Positions 11,178-26,408 of a stretch of 60,000 nt of DNA are shown one piece after another. Below the pieces are notes generated by a model, which saw only the letters and a list, made by a program, of their open reading frames with translations, searched no databases and was not told where the DNA came from. Where the stretch lies: NCBI GenBank assembly GCA_914767715.1, contig OU612065.1, forward strand, positions 6,574,001-6,634,000, in the 5' to 3' direction. The position numbers and the translations under genes were made by a program. Origin of the DNA: Membranipora membranacea (Eukaryota > Bryozoa > Gymnolaemata > Cheilostomatida > Membraniporidae). How positions within the stretch are numbered: position 1 is the first letter of the stretch; each line of letters opens with the position of its first letter.

Positions 11178-12680
11178 CTAACCACCACTAATAGGAGGAA
11201 TGACTGCTATAACGTCTCCTGCTTTTAGAGCTAAATGATCTGCCAAGTCTATGTATTCCTCATTCAATGCCAGAACAAAGTTGTGTTCTATTTCAGAAAG
11301 CCTGCAAATAAAAGTGGCAACTAGATTAGTTTGCAGTGAGGCCTTATCTAATTCTATATTTGCATGGTAGATGTCATAAGAAAATTGAGATGTTGAAGTT
11401 ATATAAGCGACTATGGAAAATGTCCTCAAACAAGGAAGATCTTAGTTTTTGTTTTTGAGCATCATTACCCTGGTATTATAGCGAGGATCTGCTTTACCAG
11501 CTCTGGGTATGAAAGATTGATTGGAAGTTCAGTGACAAGGGATCCTTTTCCAGCTAATTCCTTTGCTTTGGCAAAGAGAAGAATTTCTATCTACAAAAGA
11601 ATATACAGGCGGAAAAATTACAAGAACTCAATTCTGTAACACATCAGAAAATAATTTAATTATAATAAACCTGTTATCCACTTTTTGTCTGTGTCAAACT
11701 CTGACCACAGACTACATAAACAGATACAGAAGCGTCACACAAATATGGGCCCAGTTCGCTCTAGTAGACTTTTTATAGTCATGCATGCTTTAGAAGTTTT
11801 GTAGCCCTGTAACAAATTTTAGCAGCAGAAAAAAAATTTAATTAATCAAAAGTTCAATGTATGCTCAGAAGCAAAGATACAAATTTCAGTCCGAAGTCCA
11901 AATTGTTTAGTGACATTTGGTTGAGGTTTGAATGATTCATTAGATTCCAGCAACGAACTCCCTTGGAGAGTAATGACACCCTTAAAAAAGTCTCTCCCAT
12001 CATGTCCTTGCTCTCAGAGGGAACAAATGTGTCAAATATTACATAAAATGCTTGTACAGTTGTTGGTGTGAAAACTACTGAATTATATCAATATCAACTG
12101 CGTGCCATAAGTTCACCACTTGGCAATCACTATGTTTCCATATGTCGACGCGACGTCGGTTTTAGGGCCAATCGAATCATGGGATTAGCATTTAGGTTAA
12201 CTTCTGTACACATTTCTTCATTCGAAGCCAGCAACCTGGTATCTGGCGGCGTAGATGAATGAATAGCGTGCTTGGGAACAACAGTTTCTACACGGGAGGC
12301 CCGGGTTCAACTCCGCAGATCTTATTTGATGTTTTTTCAACATGGAAATCGTTAGCATTCATCATTCGACATGGGAGTGGGCCACCAATTCGAAGCATGG
12401 GACCATAGTGTACGTATCAAGCGAATAAGATACATCGGAAATCAGTGAATAGTATTGATATTAAATATTATTTGACGATGTGCTTTAAAATGATGTTTGT
12501 GACGGCTGTATAAAACTTCGTTTTGAATTTTTCATTAATCTTGAATATAGAATTCATTTACATAGACAATAGATCTTGGTCTAGTTTAGTCAACCATCAA
12601 ATGAGAAACTTTACATTTTTACTCTCACCAAACAGTATGAGAGATGATGTACCCACCTGTGTACTTCCTGTTTCAGACAT
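11178..12680 (-). CDS. MOCS2A: Molybdopterin synthase small (sulfur-carrier) subunit, ThiS/MoaD-like
   Basis: This is a ubiquitin-fold sulfur carrier whose C-terminal glycine is activated and thiocarboxylated by MOCS3. Three coding exons (12680-12657, 11590-11469, 11301-11178) join in phase to 89 aa, close to the family length of about 88. Visible are [14 protein letters not shown] at the start of the fold, [20 protein letters not shown], and the C-terminus [13 protein letters not shown] ending in the required Gly-Gly. The stop is TAG at 11180-11178. The first exon codes for only [12 protein letters not shown]2B begins on the same final exon. The first exon points away from the coiled-coil gene starting at 13922, so the 1.2 kb between them probably contains both promoters. 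Confidence 0.94.
12250..12330 (+). repeat. tRNA-like repeat head in MOCS2A intron 1
   Basis: GGCCCGGGTTCAACTCC is a near-consensus pol III B box with its T-stem, set about 45 bp after an A-box-like stretch. The rest does not fold as a tRNA. It is probably a SINE head or an old tRNA pseudogene. Confidence 0.35.
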
Positions 12681-13921
12681 CGAGTCGCCAAGCTTATAAT
12701 ACGGTCACCTATAAAAAAGACATGAATATTTGAAAAAGTTGGAAAGTGAAATGTGTTCGCTCGAAGACATATTGTGCATCATCTTCTATAAAATACCACT
12801 CTCGTTTGTTCGAGGAGCTTAAAGTTTAGATGAAAAGAAAGGGAGATTGACTGAGTCTGCCAGTGCCGTTTCCGGAGCTATTACCAAATTGTACTCTCTC
12901 TCTCTGCAGTGCCATCAGCAACATAGGACGGAATGCATGGTGCTAGTTATGCCAATTCAGCACATAATGTTGGATAGGGAAAACCTGGGCATCATACAGC
13001 TGCAGATGCATTTTAATAGACTCCTTTGCTTGAATCGACCAGGAGGTTTTTTTCTAGGGAACCTTGCTTTAAAACTCACAAAAACAACAAGGGCACAGTA
13101 ACAGCAATGAGCTCACTGTGTTCCAGCATGTGCATGAGGTCAACTGTAGAGAAATCTATCAAACAATCTTGCAATCACACACTAGATAAATTTGCATAAT
13201 TCCTCACCAACAGCATGCAAATGGCAGCTGGAAAGTGGGACATATGCATACAAGACATGGCATACATACCTCCAGTCATTATTAGATTAGTAGGAGAGGT
13301 CAGGTACTGGAAGGTGCAATTATTTTACTCAAAACAAAAGTGAACAAGCAGAGTAAAAAAAGAGTTTATACACATCTGAGCCTTACCAGCAGTGTATTTT
13401 AGCTAAGCCCAGTGAAGACCATACATTCATTCAAAACCAATTATGCCACTTGCAACAAACAGGAGCACATTTCTCAGTCGCCTACCTCAATCACACAAAA
13501 AGTTCCCAAGAATTAAGATAGAATTTGAAAATAAATCACTGATTTATAATTATGTATTATAAATCAGTGAAATAAATGGACACAGTATTTTTGTTAAGGA
13601 CCTAGTGTAACCTACAAAAATGTTCTGATATGCTCTAGTCAGAAGTATTGTGTGCATAGGTTTACTTTAAAACTACAGAATGAATCACACACCCCTTTTT
13701 GAATGACCTTGAGTTTTACCCAATAATCAACCAATTACAAGGACTGGATCATTCATAAGCCAATCAAATTTGATTTGACATAGTTAGTTTACATGTGTGC
13801 ATGGTGACAAGCACTGGTAGGACACTAATGACTGGTTTGGCAAAATTTATCTACATTATTATCTAATAGCTTTCAGTACATTTCTAAAAACTTTTTTCAA
13901 TTAAGAATAAATAGCAACAAA
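12681..13921. promoter_or_regulatory. Divergent intergenic region MOCS2 / coiled-coil gene
   Basis: The region lies between two genes transcribed away from each other and probably carries both promoters. No TATA box was assigned. A perfect 15-bp-arm hairpin lies at 13536-13570. An 84-codon open frame starting at 12847 has no recognisable domain and no good start. Nothing else stands out. Confidence 0.4.
13536..13570. repeat. Perfect hairpin, 15-bp arms
   Basis: TCACTGATTTATAAT and its exact complement are separated by 5 nt (TATGT). It lies upstream of the coiled-coil gene and may be a small MITE remnant or a cruciform-forming site. Confidence 0.7.
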
Positions 13922-16900
13922 ATGAGGAGAAGTATCAAAGAACCTACAGATGTCGTTGAGACAAGAAAGATTGAAGCAAAGAAAGTTGTGGACACCGATT
14001 CTCTTGGTGAGCCCCCACAGCAATAATATTTTCTCTGAAGAGATAATTTTTTGCCATCAGGCAATTTTAGCCTGATAACCACCTTAAGCCAATGTGTTGG
14101 CTCCAAACAATCAGAGCCAACACATTGGCTGACCAGCTATGTGTTCATTTGTTTACTGTTGCAGCAACCATTCATTTTTCAAGTAATCCAGATGTTTACG
14201 AGCTGCTTATCTACATCCAAAGCTGTGATTTCAATTTTAGTTGCCAAGTATGAAGTGCTAATGAAAGAAAATGAGGCTAAGAAGATGTCTGAGGAGAGAA
14301 GCCTTCTTCTATTCCAAGTGTATGACAATCTCCTTCCCCATCTGGGCGTTTTCAAGCCAATACTCTCTCGGATAAAAGAGGAGCTATACGGTGAGCAATG
14401 CTTCCTCTTACTTGCTGTGTGATATGATATTGCATGAGGGATAGAATTCATCTTAAACGAGCTGTGATAGCAACTGATGAGGTCCAATTGTTGAGCTGTT
14501 TGAATGTTCAAGTGTTTAAATCTCTTTGCTTATTCTAGACTATGTATTCAGTGATGAACACCACACAGCCAGAGCTTCCAGAATGACAAACATATCAGGA
14601 TCGAGGTCTCAAACTTCAGCATCTAACCGTGTAGATAGGGTACCACACTATCTTCTGCTGAAAAAACTTGTCTCAACAAGAGACAATGTTCAAGATGATC
14701 TCCAGAAACAAGTTGATATATTACAGGAAAGGTAAAGCAATATATAATGTAGCCTGTCTCGACAAGCTTATCAAGACAGGCTTAGCAACACACCCACAGT
14801 GCAATTTTAAACCGGAACCTTCACAATGACAAGGTCATCCTTATTAAAATAGCATTGTTGACTCGATCTCCCTGGAAATTGCGGTAAATATTATAAAGGG
14901 ATACTCTTCTTAATTCCCTGAATCTTATCCCAACAGCAAATGCAAGAAGAGAAAAAAAGAAGCTATGTAAAATCATTTGCACATTCTAATAACTCCCCAG
15001 ATACAACCTTAGTGGTCATGTTCTCTAGCTTTTTTGGCTTATAGGCTGTTTGCCAAGCAAGTCGAGTTTGAGGAATCTGTAACTACCATTGCTAAGAGGA
15101 ACGAGGAAAATAGTGAACTGCTATCAAGAATCAACGACATGGAGAAGGAAATAAGCAAGCATGATTCTGCAATGCGCAGGTATGTAAACACATTGTAAAT
15201 TAAGAAAATTTATGAGTATTTTTATCTTGTTTTTAGGATATGTATCTTGTACGATTAAGAACTAGTAAAAGACTCCCACCACTCTGTATATGTATATACA
15301 TCCTTCTAAACTTTCAGACTGAGAAATGACATGGAGCAGGTTCATATGAAGAACACTGAGGCTATCGCTGAGCTGAACAGACATTGTGACACACTCCAGG
15401 TACAAATCTGAGAATTTTCCTATTCGCACTCGTTTATCTGATCAAGCTAAAGTAAGAGAAATAACAATTCGTAACGTTTATAGGGAATAAAATATGCTGT
15501 GAATCCTGCACTACTGCATGATATATCTCAAACTTCTGCTGTAGTTTGACTGCAATGAGAGAGATGAGGAAATTGCATACCTTGCCACGTTCAAGCAGGG
15601 ATATGACATGCTGGATGATGCATTCGTAGAGAAAGCTTCCCAACTGACAATTGCAGACAACAGAGATAGATTCAACTCTTATGAGCCAACAGTACCTGTG
15701 ATAGCCACTAAAAAGGTAGACCGTTTTGCAATTTACGCATCTGTTCTGCTGTTTTGGTCACATTAATTCACGCATTTCAATGATAGATGGTACACACAAA
15801 ATTTTTGCATTCTCTTATTCTGACACACACAGGCATATATCATTTTCTTCCTGTTCACTTATTTTTTCAATTTATTTACCAAAGGAGCACATTGTGAGTG
15901 ACATTCAAGTCAGCAAGAAACTTGAGGATCAGATACTGACAGTAATGAATACCATGATAGAGCGTAAGTAACTGAAGTGTCTGGATGTACAGCCATCTCA
16001 TTCATACAAAGTGGAAATTAATCAATTCCTGTACCATTGTTTATAATTGTGAGAGCATAGCCTCCTTTCATTTATGGCTGCCACCGGTAGAAATTATACA
16101 AACAATTTTGTCTCCACTAGAAATTCTTGCTAATAAAATTAGCGTTTGTTTTAAAGAATATGATGAATATTTGGAAGAGCAGAAATTGGAACTTGTTGCG
16201 AAAAAGCTTATGGCAAATACTGACATCGTAGAAACAAGAAAGATGGAGAGAGAGATCGATCAGTCTGATCAAGAGGTCCGTTGAAGGTTTCTGCAACAAA
16301 TTGATCATGTTCATTATCAGAACAGGTTTTCATCTTTATCTATTATACATTCACAAAACACTTTGATTTCTATCGATCGCCTGAGGGGTATGAACACACA
16401 GTCGAATTTACCAAGTATAAAGAAGTAAAATCGTCATTGATGCATGCCTTACAGAATGTAACATGTGGCATTCATGCCTTGAATTGAAACATAGATAAGT
16501 CCCAACACTGTAGTTTGGCTGCAATACAAAATATTTTTTAACCTTTTTGTCTCAGCTTTGGTCGGTGCAAGAAAGATTTAAGAATACAATGGAAGAAATA
16601 AACCAGGAGCTAAATCTTTTGAAGCAGCACTACACTATGCTAGAGGAACAGCTGGTGGCTATAGCAGCCGAGGAGGAGTGAGTAACTACTATTTGTGTTA
16701 TATGTCCTATGTTGTGTAGTCTATGAGAAAGTCCTGATGGTTTAACCTAAGTATGACAATAAACACATAAATACCTATGTTTTTGAGTATAATAGAAAGC
16801 TTCAATGAAGACACAATAATATTTGACCTTACATAAAATTTTAGGAAGAAAAACCCGAAGGCCAGTAAGCAGATGGCCAAAAAGAAGAAAAAGCAACCTG

Positions 16901-19900
16901 AGAAAGGACCAGATGAACCAATTACTCTTGGTATGTTGTGTGGTCACTTTCCATTTATCGTACAACCATAATATACAGGTTAACCGTCTGCCACTATTGA
17001 ATTCAATTTATAATTAACACGTGGGGACAAGCTCATTCAGAATCATCTATCCCTAACCAAAAAGAAGACAACTTTTATTCTTCAACCAATTATCCCTTAT
17101 AATAACACAGATGAAGTGAAGAAGATGAGTTTAGATCCTTCTGACTACACGAATGAGGAGTATGAGGAGGATGAGTTTGTACCTCATGAGAGAATATTCA
17201 GTAAATACTCTGTGATGCTTTACTACTCTCAGGACGCTGGTAAAAACTTCTATATACACCAGGACTGCCGCTATTGTGAAAGCTGCCATGAAAAGGTAAG
17301 GCAAACTGTTTCTTCGACTTTGATGATGCGGATTAATGGAATTCAAATATTCAGAGTCTAGTGAAGCCTATGGTTTGTTACATGTTATAACTGTCTCATA
17401 ATTTCATTGTTGCAGACCATAGCTTGCCCGCACAAGGTGATTGGAGAGACCAAGGTGATACTGATGCCACATAAAGTGACACATATCAAACTGAAGAGAC
17501 CAAGCGTTAAAATCGGTCAAGACCTAGAACAGTGAGTATATTAATTGACATAAGATTCTTCCAGACCATTTATATGTTTACATGGAAACAAAATTGATCA
17601 ACCGAGTAAAAGCTCTTACCCTAACACTCTTTGTGCTTTATAGAGATTCTAAACTACCTCCGTCTGGCAAGGGATCGGCTGCAACAAAAGCCTCAGCGAA
17701 GTCAGCAAAGTCTCGTTCTTTGGGAGCTCAATCGGCAAAAAGCTTGGCAACATCAGGGCAGTTATCTCCTACTCCATTCATGACAGGAAGTAAGCTGGTG
17801 CAGATGAAGAACTCTCTCAGTTCAGTGTGGGATGACTACAAACAGAGAACCGATGTCATCAGAGTAATCGGCAGAAACTTGTCATTGGTAAGTATCATAG
17901 AGATGTGGAAAAACCATCATAACCGTTGTGTGTAGCGCGGTTCAATTAACGTGATATATCGCTTTTTAAAACTTTTTAATATTGCATTGGGATCATATCT
18001 TATAGTTATTTTCACAGTTGAAACCTCCCAAATATTTGACGTTGAGTCGCATTGACCCCTGAAAGTTTATTTTGGGGCAAAAAGTGCCCTTTTTAAATTG
18101 AGCCCTCTGTGCCTTGCTATTAAGGTATTCGATTAGTTTTTGCTTTCACCATATAGAGGAGGCATGGAACTAACTGGAGGAGTGACATTTTAGTGAAACT
18201 TCATATTTTTAGGCCTACTGTCTTCGAGACTTGAACTTGATTTTTGCAATAGTAAAAGGGCCATTTCTGACCTCTCATTACATGTGACCTTAATAATGCA
18301 GAAACTAAAATTTCCAATTTATTGTACCATTTTGGTCTTGCACTGTCACTTCCATCAATAATCTTACCAGATTACAGATCCTGGTTGTCACAACTGTAAC
18401 AAATAATAACCCAAATTTTCACTAATTTTGGACAAAATTTTCCAGCCAAAAATCAGAATTTCAGAAATATGTCAGTCAAATTTGTTGTCAGCATGATGAA
18501 CAGCAGGAGATTGTCTAGATTTTGATCGAAGTGATTATTGATTATGGCTTAACATCTTGAGATATTTGGATTCTTGTGGCTAAACTAGCTTTATTTGGTC
18601 CAAAACATGCACTCCTTTCCAGCCAAAAAACTGAAAATAGGTTTAACAACATGTCATACACACCGGCTTACATTACACTAGAGAGTATTTCCGGGGTTTT
18701 GATCGTGGCGTTTGATGATAAATTCAATAGTAGAGAAGTTATGAGCATAAACATTTCTCTCTCGATGCTAAACAATCACCCAAAAAAGATGATCCATTGT
18801 TGTACACAATGTACTTTGCACGTAATACTGCACAGATTGTCATCACGCTTTTGCATAACGTAATTTACTGCATCATTTTGCCCATTGCTGCCTATATGTT
18901 TTCAATGTATTTTAGTTAGTGTACAATTAATCAAGTTACAAACATGCAGTTTAAAAAAAATTTGGGATATTAAAAATAAGTCAGACTACTAGCAACCTGT
19001 CACTGAAAGAATTTTTGAGATGGGACAAGTAGTTCTTGAGAAACTGAAAAGGCGATATATCACATCAAAATTCAGGTTCCAGTGTAATACATCTCAGTTA
19101 AATTGACAAACACAGATAAAACACCATAACATCACCAATACCCCATCACTTATTTTAACCAATATTCATTTAGGGTCGTGTAATATCATTATTTCAAAAT
19201 ACTGTCAAATACAGATTTGAATTCTGTAGACAAGGACACTCTCTCTATATGAACAGTTCCATGCTTTCATAGCATGGCAGGATGAGAATGCGTCTGAGGA
19301 GGATGGATATGGCTCTGTACTGGTAAGCTTATTACATTAAGAGTACTTTAATAGCTGAGATCTACTTTCCCTGCAAGAATTTCAAACATGCATTTGAAGC
19401 AGTTATAGAAATATAATACACATTTGATGTTATGATCAGATTTAATTTTCACATTTCAGGATAATGTGTACCTGTTTTTTGGAGACCGATATATAAGAGA
19501 AGAAGCTCAGTATGCAGCTGTTCATGATTTCCTGTCAGCTGTCATCACCTATGCCAAAGAACACAGAGTAAGATTTCTTGCATTCGGAATTGTTCCCTCC
19601 GAGCCTCAGGAGGAAGGTATCAACATCAGCAACCAATGACAGAGATATTGGATAAAACTAATACCAAGCTCAGTCGAAATCTCGGGCACAGTAGTGAATG
19701 TTGCTAGTTTGCCTACAACTTGGGTGATAGGTTAGAGAAAGTCGGGAAAGTCAACTCCACAGCGGTGGAATATTGGGTATAGTACCTGATATCGAAGTGT
19801 GGTGTATTCCACTTCATACAGTTAAATCCCACAAGGAAGAGTGAATACAATATCAATCTGTATTGAATTTGAACATAAATAATTTTACATGTAACCAATA

Positions 19901-21705
19901 CCTTCAATCTGCAAAAATTAATTATACATTTTTGACAGGACTTACAGCTGTTCGCTCACTCACTAGCTGGTAATATAGACTTCGCAGCCTGCAGATACAT
20001 TCTGACACTGAGCAACTATATAGAAACTATAACATGGGAAAATGTGGAGGATTTCAGATCGTTTGTCAGCCAAGTGTATCCGTTTGTACCAGTAAGATAA
20101 CTATAGCATGAATCTCACATAACCATGTGTGATATTTTATCCAGTGCCAAAACTCTAAATCGGTATTAAATAATGGGAGCTACTTTTTAATGGATTTACA
20201 GCCTTTTGATCAAAAACTGCCAAACTTGTTATATGATTGCTCCTACTAAAAGTCTTGCTGGCAGATCACACATTGCCTGATCGAACCATATAAACTTTGA
20301 GTGAAGAATCCAGAAATGAATGAGATAAGGGCAAAAGAAGCTAAGGATTTGAAATAACAGTCGAAGGATCTGCCTATATAAATTTGATGTTCACTTGTTG
20401 CAGGAAGAGGATCTTGAATCTATACAGATGGGTTATGTGTCATTCAGTGAGAATAAGATATCCAAACTGCATGTGTTTGAGTATATTCTATACCTGACAC
20501 TGAAAGGTAGAGAGCCGAGAATTCAAGATGTACGTATGATGGTCAAAGTTGTCCCCACAATTTGATAGAGGGGACAATCTTTAGTTTTATAGGTTTCATT
20601 TTCTCTCTGGCGTCCTTTCTTATAACTAGCCGATCTAGTTCTCTTCTGTTGCGAACAGCTGTAATATGTAGTAAACTGAAATATGATGATGAAGGGATCG
20701 ATGTGTACTTCATGTGGTGTAATGTATGCAACTGCAGAAAAGTCGCCACGTAGTAATAGTGTGTTAGGATGCAAACTTCACTCTGTACAGAACCAATCAT
20801 GTACAGATGATTGATTTGTTGATAGCTGGAGCAGCAGTTGATGCAGTACCCTAGTAGAGAACCGGGAGTTATGAATGATGAAGAATTTTGTGAAGCTGCA
20901 GATCACATACTGCAAGTGCCTGATGAGAAAATAAGGAAAGCTCTGTTCTCAGAGACTCTGTTACTGCAGCAGAATACTGAACCTGACGTTTTTCATATAC
21001 ACGCCGGCAAACTGGCATGTAAGACTCAACCACTTCCTCTCCTATATTGTCCTGTCATATACGGCTTTGCCTACTTATTATAAGACAGCTGATATTGTTC
21101 AAAGCAGGTGTAGGATTCTTTGTATACGGTTAGAAAACTGCAACTGTCTAATTTGTTAGTCAAAGAAAACTTGCCAATCGCTTAAAACAACACTCTTTCA
21201 CATGATGCATTTGACCTAACTTGACCACTATCATCATTCTCATGAAATTTGCACAGGTATTCTTGCATATCTGCAACTGGTTGAGCACAGCAGTAAGCTA
21301 GATGGTAACATCTATGAATTCATCGAAACAAACAGGCCAACACACGAGGAAAACCTCGGAGTACATGGATATGTCATACCAGTAGACCCAAGTGTCCATT
21401 TACTGACCATGTCTGAGGTTAAGAATCTCTCGTTCAACATAGCCAGGTATTGATTTAATACTTAATCACTAGATTAGTTTGGGAAAATAAAATTATTACA
21501 ATAATAGGAATTTTCAAAATCACTCAAAACGCCTGAAGCTTTATAAAAGCAAATTTCATTTGGAAGGTACGTTGATTGGCTCCAGCCAACTACAAGTATA
21601 TAAATAAAATGATTTGTAATTATTTCTTTTTTATTATTTTAAAGACGAGATAAGTGCCGTAAGGAGAGGATGGTTGCACAGAATGATGATACATTCTTCT
21701 CATAA
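13922..21705 (+). CDS. Large coiled-coil protein, possibly TSNAXIP1-like
   Basis: Twenty exons splice in phase to 899 aa: 13922-14006, 14241-14390, 14539-14731, 15045-15179, 15318-15399, 15545-15715, 15885-15963, 16121-16275, 16556-16677, 16845-16930, 17111-17295, 17416-17531, 17644-17887, 19257-19322, 19460-19567, 19939-20091, 20404-20529, 20826-21018, 21257-21446 and 21645-21705. The N-terminal third is charged and helical; PHLGVFKPILSRIKEELY resembles the KPLLSSIK-type motif of translin-associated-factor-X-interacting proteins. Coiled-coil segments follow, then a Lys-rich stretch (KKKKKQPEKG) and an acidic patch (YEEDEFVPHE). Next is a Cys/His cluster DCRYCESCHEKTIACPHK that looks metal-binding. 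A Ser/Ala/Lys-rich linker leads to a helical C-terminal half. The order of parts suggests a cilium or sperm scaffold, but this is inference. The start ATG is the first in the first exon; the reading frame stays open a little upstream. The gene diverges from MOCS2 and converges on MRM2. Confidence 0.85.
14087..14130. repeat. Perfect hairpin, 17-bp arms, in intron 1
   Basis: AGCCAATGTGTTGGCTC and its exact complement flank a 10-nt loop. The arm holds a CCAAT sequence, so each strand reads CCAAT. A second, smaller inverted pair (CAGGC/GCCTG) lies just before it. Confidence 0.75.
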
Positions 21706-21760
21706 ATCTCATTATAGATCATGAAAACATCAGCGATGTCTGATGATGGGAATATTGAGC

Positions 21761-23266
<1,506 letters not shown>

Positions 23267-23953
23267 CTAACAGCTCTTACATTTAGACCACCAGAGAATC
23301 AGCGATAGCAGTGAGTGCTTATATGAGCGTGATGCAGCAATATTAGAATTCTATCCATTAGCTATGAGATTATGTTTTAGCCTAATAACAAAAGTCACAT
23401 ATGCATGCAGCAGGTTGTTGAGTAGAAAGGGCTGAGGGGTACATAAATGCATCTGTATCCTCAGTTTTGAGAAGAAATATCACTGTATGAAGCCTACTTT
23501 ACGTCAACCATAGGTTAGTCGCTTCGTCACAGACAAGTGAGAATCATCATGAAAAACATAGTGGCATTGACGCACCTATACATTTGTAATACATAGATAG
23601 CCAGTGCCATATTTATGTCAGTATTCGCTCCTAATCTATGTTGAAAACTAGATGTGGTTTGTCTCAACCTTCTGACTAAAAGTATCAAGTAGCTATTTAT
23701 TATCATTTGTACCATACATCGGTAACGCACCAAGGCGAAAAATACTACAATACTGGAAAGTTCACTTGGATTAAAAAGTTCCAACTAATCTATCTAATCT
23801 ATCGAAACTATCTAACAAAGCATTCAGTCATCTTAGGTTGATCAGAAGATCGATCACTTATGCTACTTCCTAAAATTCATCAGAGCCTAGAGTCTACACT
23901 ACAATCATCAGGACTATCCTAGAATACATGCATCTTCAATGTAGAATGGTAGC

Positions 23954-24161
23954 CTGGGGGGTCTTTCAATTAGAATGAGCGATGCTTTACTAAAGCAAGT
24001 TATCACTATCACATCGCTAAAAATTATCGCTCACTCAGAATGTATATAGCTCCATCAAGGAGTGAGCGATCTAAGAGCGAGACCCCTAGTAGGTCTCGCT
24101 CATTCAGTGAGTAAGCGATCAAATTGTGAATTTTGCTGTTTCTAATTGAAAGACCCCCCAG
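23954..24161. mobile_element. MITE, 208 bp, 22-bp perfect terminal inverted repeats
   Basis: Termini begin CTGGGGGGTCTTTCAATTAG and are perfect over 22 bp (23954-23975 and 24140-24161). The interior holds several GAGCGA/TCGCTC motifs in both orientations, giving strong fold-back potential. No target duplication was recognised. Confidence 0.8.
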
Positions 24162-26408
24162 ACTCAGACACAAACATCCAAGGAAGGTCACACGCATTGT
24201 ATACAGTGTCCCACGAACAGACCATGTGACTAGCATTCCGCAGCTATATGACGGAATGGATCAGCATCCTAGAAGGCACAAGAGCTTTTTTTGTTGCCAC
24301 TACTTATTTGTGGAATTTTGCACATTCGTTATGATTGTTTTGATACTTGTGGATCTTGATGTGGCAGGTTGAATTACCAGAGAATAGTGACAGCCTAATT
24401 TTATGATTTCTGACATGTGCTGATTACTGATAGGCGAGCTTGAACATTGATTACTTACTTTCAAGTATCAAGTAAGTACATTTGGACAAAGGAAAGAGAA
24501 TTTTCCAACAAGTCCGTTGGAAAACTCCCTTCAGCAAAATATACTTTGGCTTCTTCATACTTGGAGGGTTTCACAACAGAACTTGTATTTTCCTCTGTTC
24601 ATCTTTTCAAAATCAACCACCGAACAGGGTAAGACACATAACTTGAAAAATTAATAGATTTCATTGAAACCTGCGCAAAATTGCTATGATTTTCAATGCT
24701 CCATATCTTCCAAACTAAAACAGCTAGAGCTCCATAACCTCACACACATAATCATAAGTAGGGCATTATCCTATGTCTAAACAAATGTTGATGTTGGTGG
24801 GGGGGGGGCAATGGTTGATCATGGACATTGGAAAAGTACTATATACATGCTTGTAATTCCAGATGCCAACTATGACCTGAGCCTGGCCAGCACAGCAAGT
24901 TTTTAAAGTGTTTGTAAAGGAACAGGGTTCTTGGTATCATTTTTGAGCTTGAAATGAGATTAAGACAGCTATCACACATGCATTTGCATGAAAAATATGT
25001 CTTCAGGGTTACTTGGTCTGGTAGGTTTGGGGGTTATAAGTTAACACTATTGAGTTGCCTACTCATGCACAGCCCAACTTGTCCAGGCGATTTGTAATGA
25101 GCCTATTATGGGGGAAATACAGTAATATTAGTGACGATTGTGGTTAGATAACAACCTTTGCAAATACATGACAAAGTCACTCACAAGTCTGTCGATGACA
25201 TAAAAGTTCAAATTTAATGAGTTGAGACGCTAATCAAAACAACCTTCATTTCTGTTATGAGCCCATGTTGAAGAAGAGATTAGAAGAACCACTGTACCAA
25301 AGATTATAAATACTGACTGTACATTTCAATCAATGACTATGACCCATTCCCTGTCCACAGCTTTTCAAGCGAGTGATTTTCATTTCATACCACTGCGCTT
25401 GTTTGCTCTGTTTAAATAAGATTACACTGGAGCAATGAATTCTTCCTGCTGACAAAGCCTTGCTTATTTCAGATTTACCTAAAAATGGTCCATACAATGC
25501 TTTATGGTTAGTACCAAATCTTGCGATAATATCCAACACTAGCCCCCCAAATAAGATCCATACTGATGAAATAACTCAAAAACTCGACAAATTAATTTCC
25601 TAAGTGACTGATGTGTGCTTTGACATAGGTTCTCATATGGCCTGCTGCACTCAGTCAGTAATATTGATAGTCCATGTTTAGATGTGCTGAGTATCTGTGA
25701 TGCACAGATGGACAAGATCTGATGTAAAATAATATAGAAAGTTTCTCAAGGTATTCCACTGCTTACACAATTATCAATACTCCTCTCTTTAGGAGGCAGT
25801 CAAATTCATTTACATTTTTCATCACCCTGAAGTCCGAAATAACTAGATGACAATTTTATTTACTTCAATTTACTTTGTGACTTGTAAATTCCAGTTTTTG
25901 ATGTAAACAACAAAGTTTACCCGAGAAAATCTTGTGAGTCCAAACATCAGAATATTTGCAAAAATTGTTGTAAAGATTCTCAAAACTTCAAATCACTCAG
26001 TATTAATCATCGCATGCTTTGGATTTTAACATCATCCTAATGCCTGAAATGTCGAGATTTAAAAACAAATTATTCTAGATTTTTGTGCAAATTAGAAAAA
26101 CATCCATTCTACATGTGTAAATTTTGTATCTTCCATTGAAATTCTATTGAAAGCCACTAATCATAAAGCATAACGGCTGAAGACAGAGTTTGATTGGAAT
26201 GTCATATCTTAGTATTTATAATCTTCAATACAATCCATGTAGCCACAATCTCATTTATTCATCAAATAAATATAAGCAAAACCTTGAAATCCTTTAGCGA
26301 TGTATTGATCTGCCTTTATATTGCCAATTTCTATCTCGAACAGTAACCATGGTTAACAGAAAATGTTGTATCTGTCAAAGCACTGTGGGTTATTTCAAGT
26401 GGCTGAAA

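Noticed and set aside
12847-13101. 84-codon + strand ORF near MOCS2A
   Set aside because: It starts with a non-ATG codon and has no domain, splice partner or codon signal.
14165-14240. Open frame joining QPFIFQVIQMF to the coiled-coil exon, or a frameshift in that exon
   Set aside because: The acceptor at 14240 (TTTCAATTTTAG) joins exon 1 in exact phase, and the whole 20-exon model then sums to 900 codons, so neither a longer exon nor a frameshift is needed.
25330-25539. 69-codon - strand ORF
   Set aside because: Could be an old mobile-element fragment, but no motif is recognisable.
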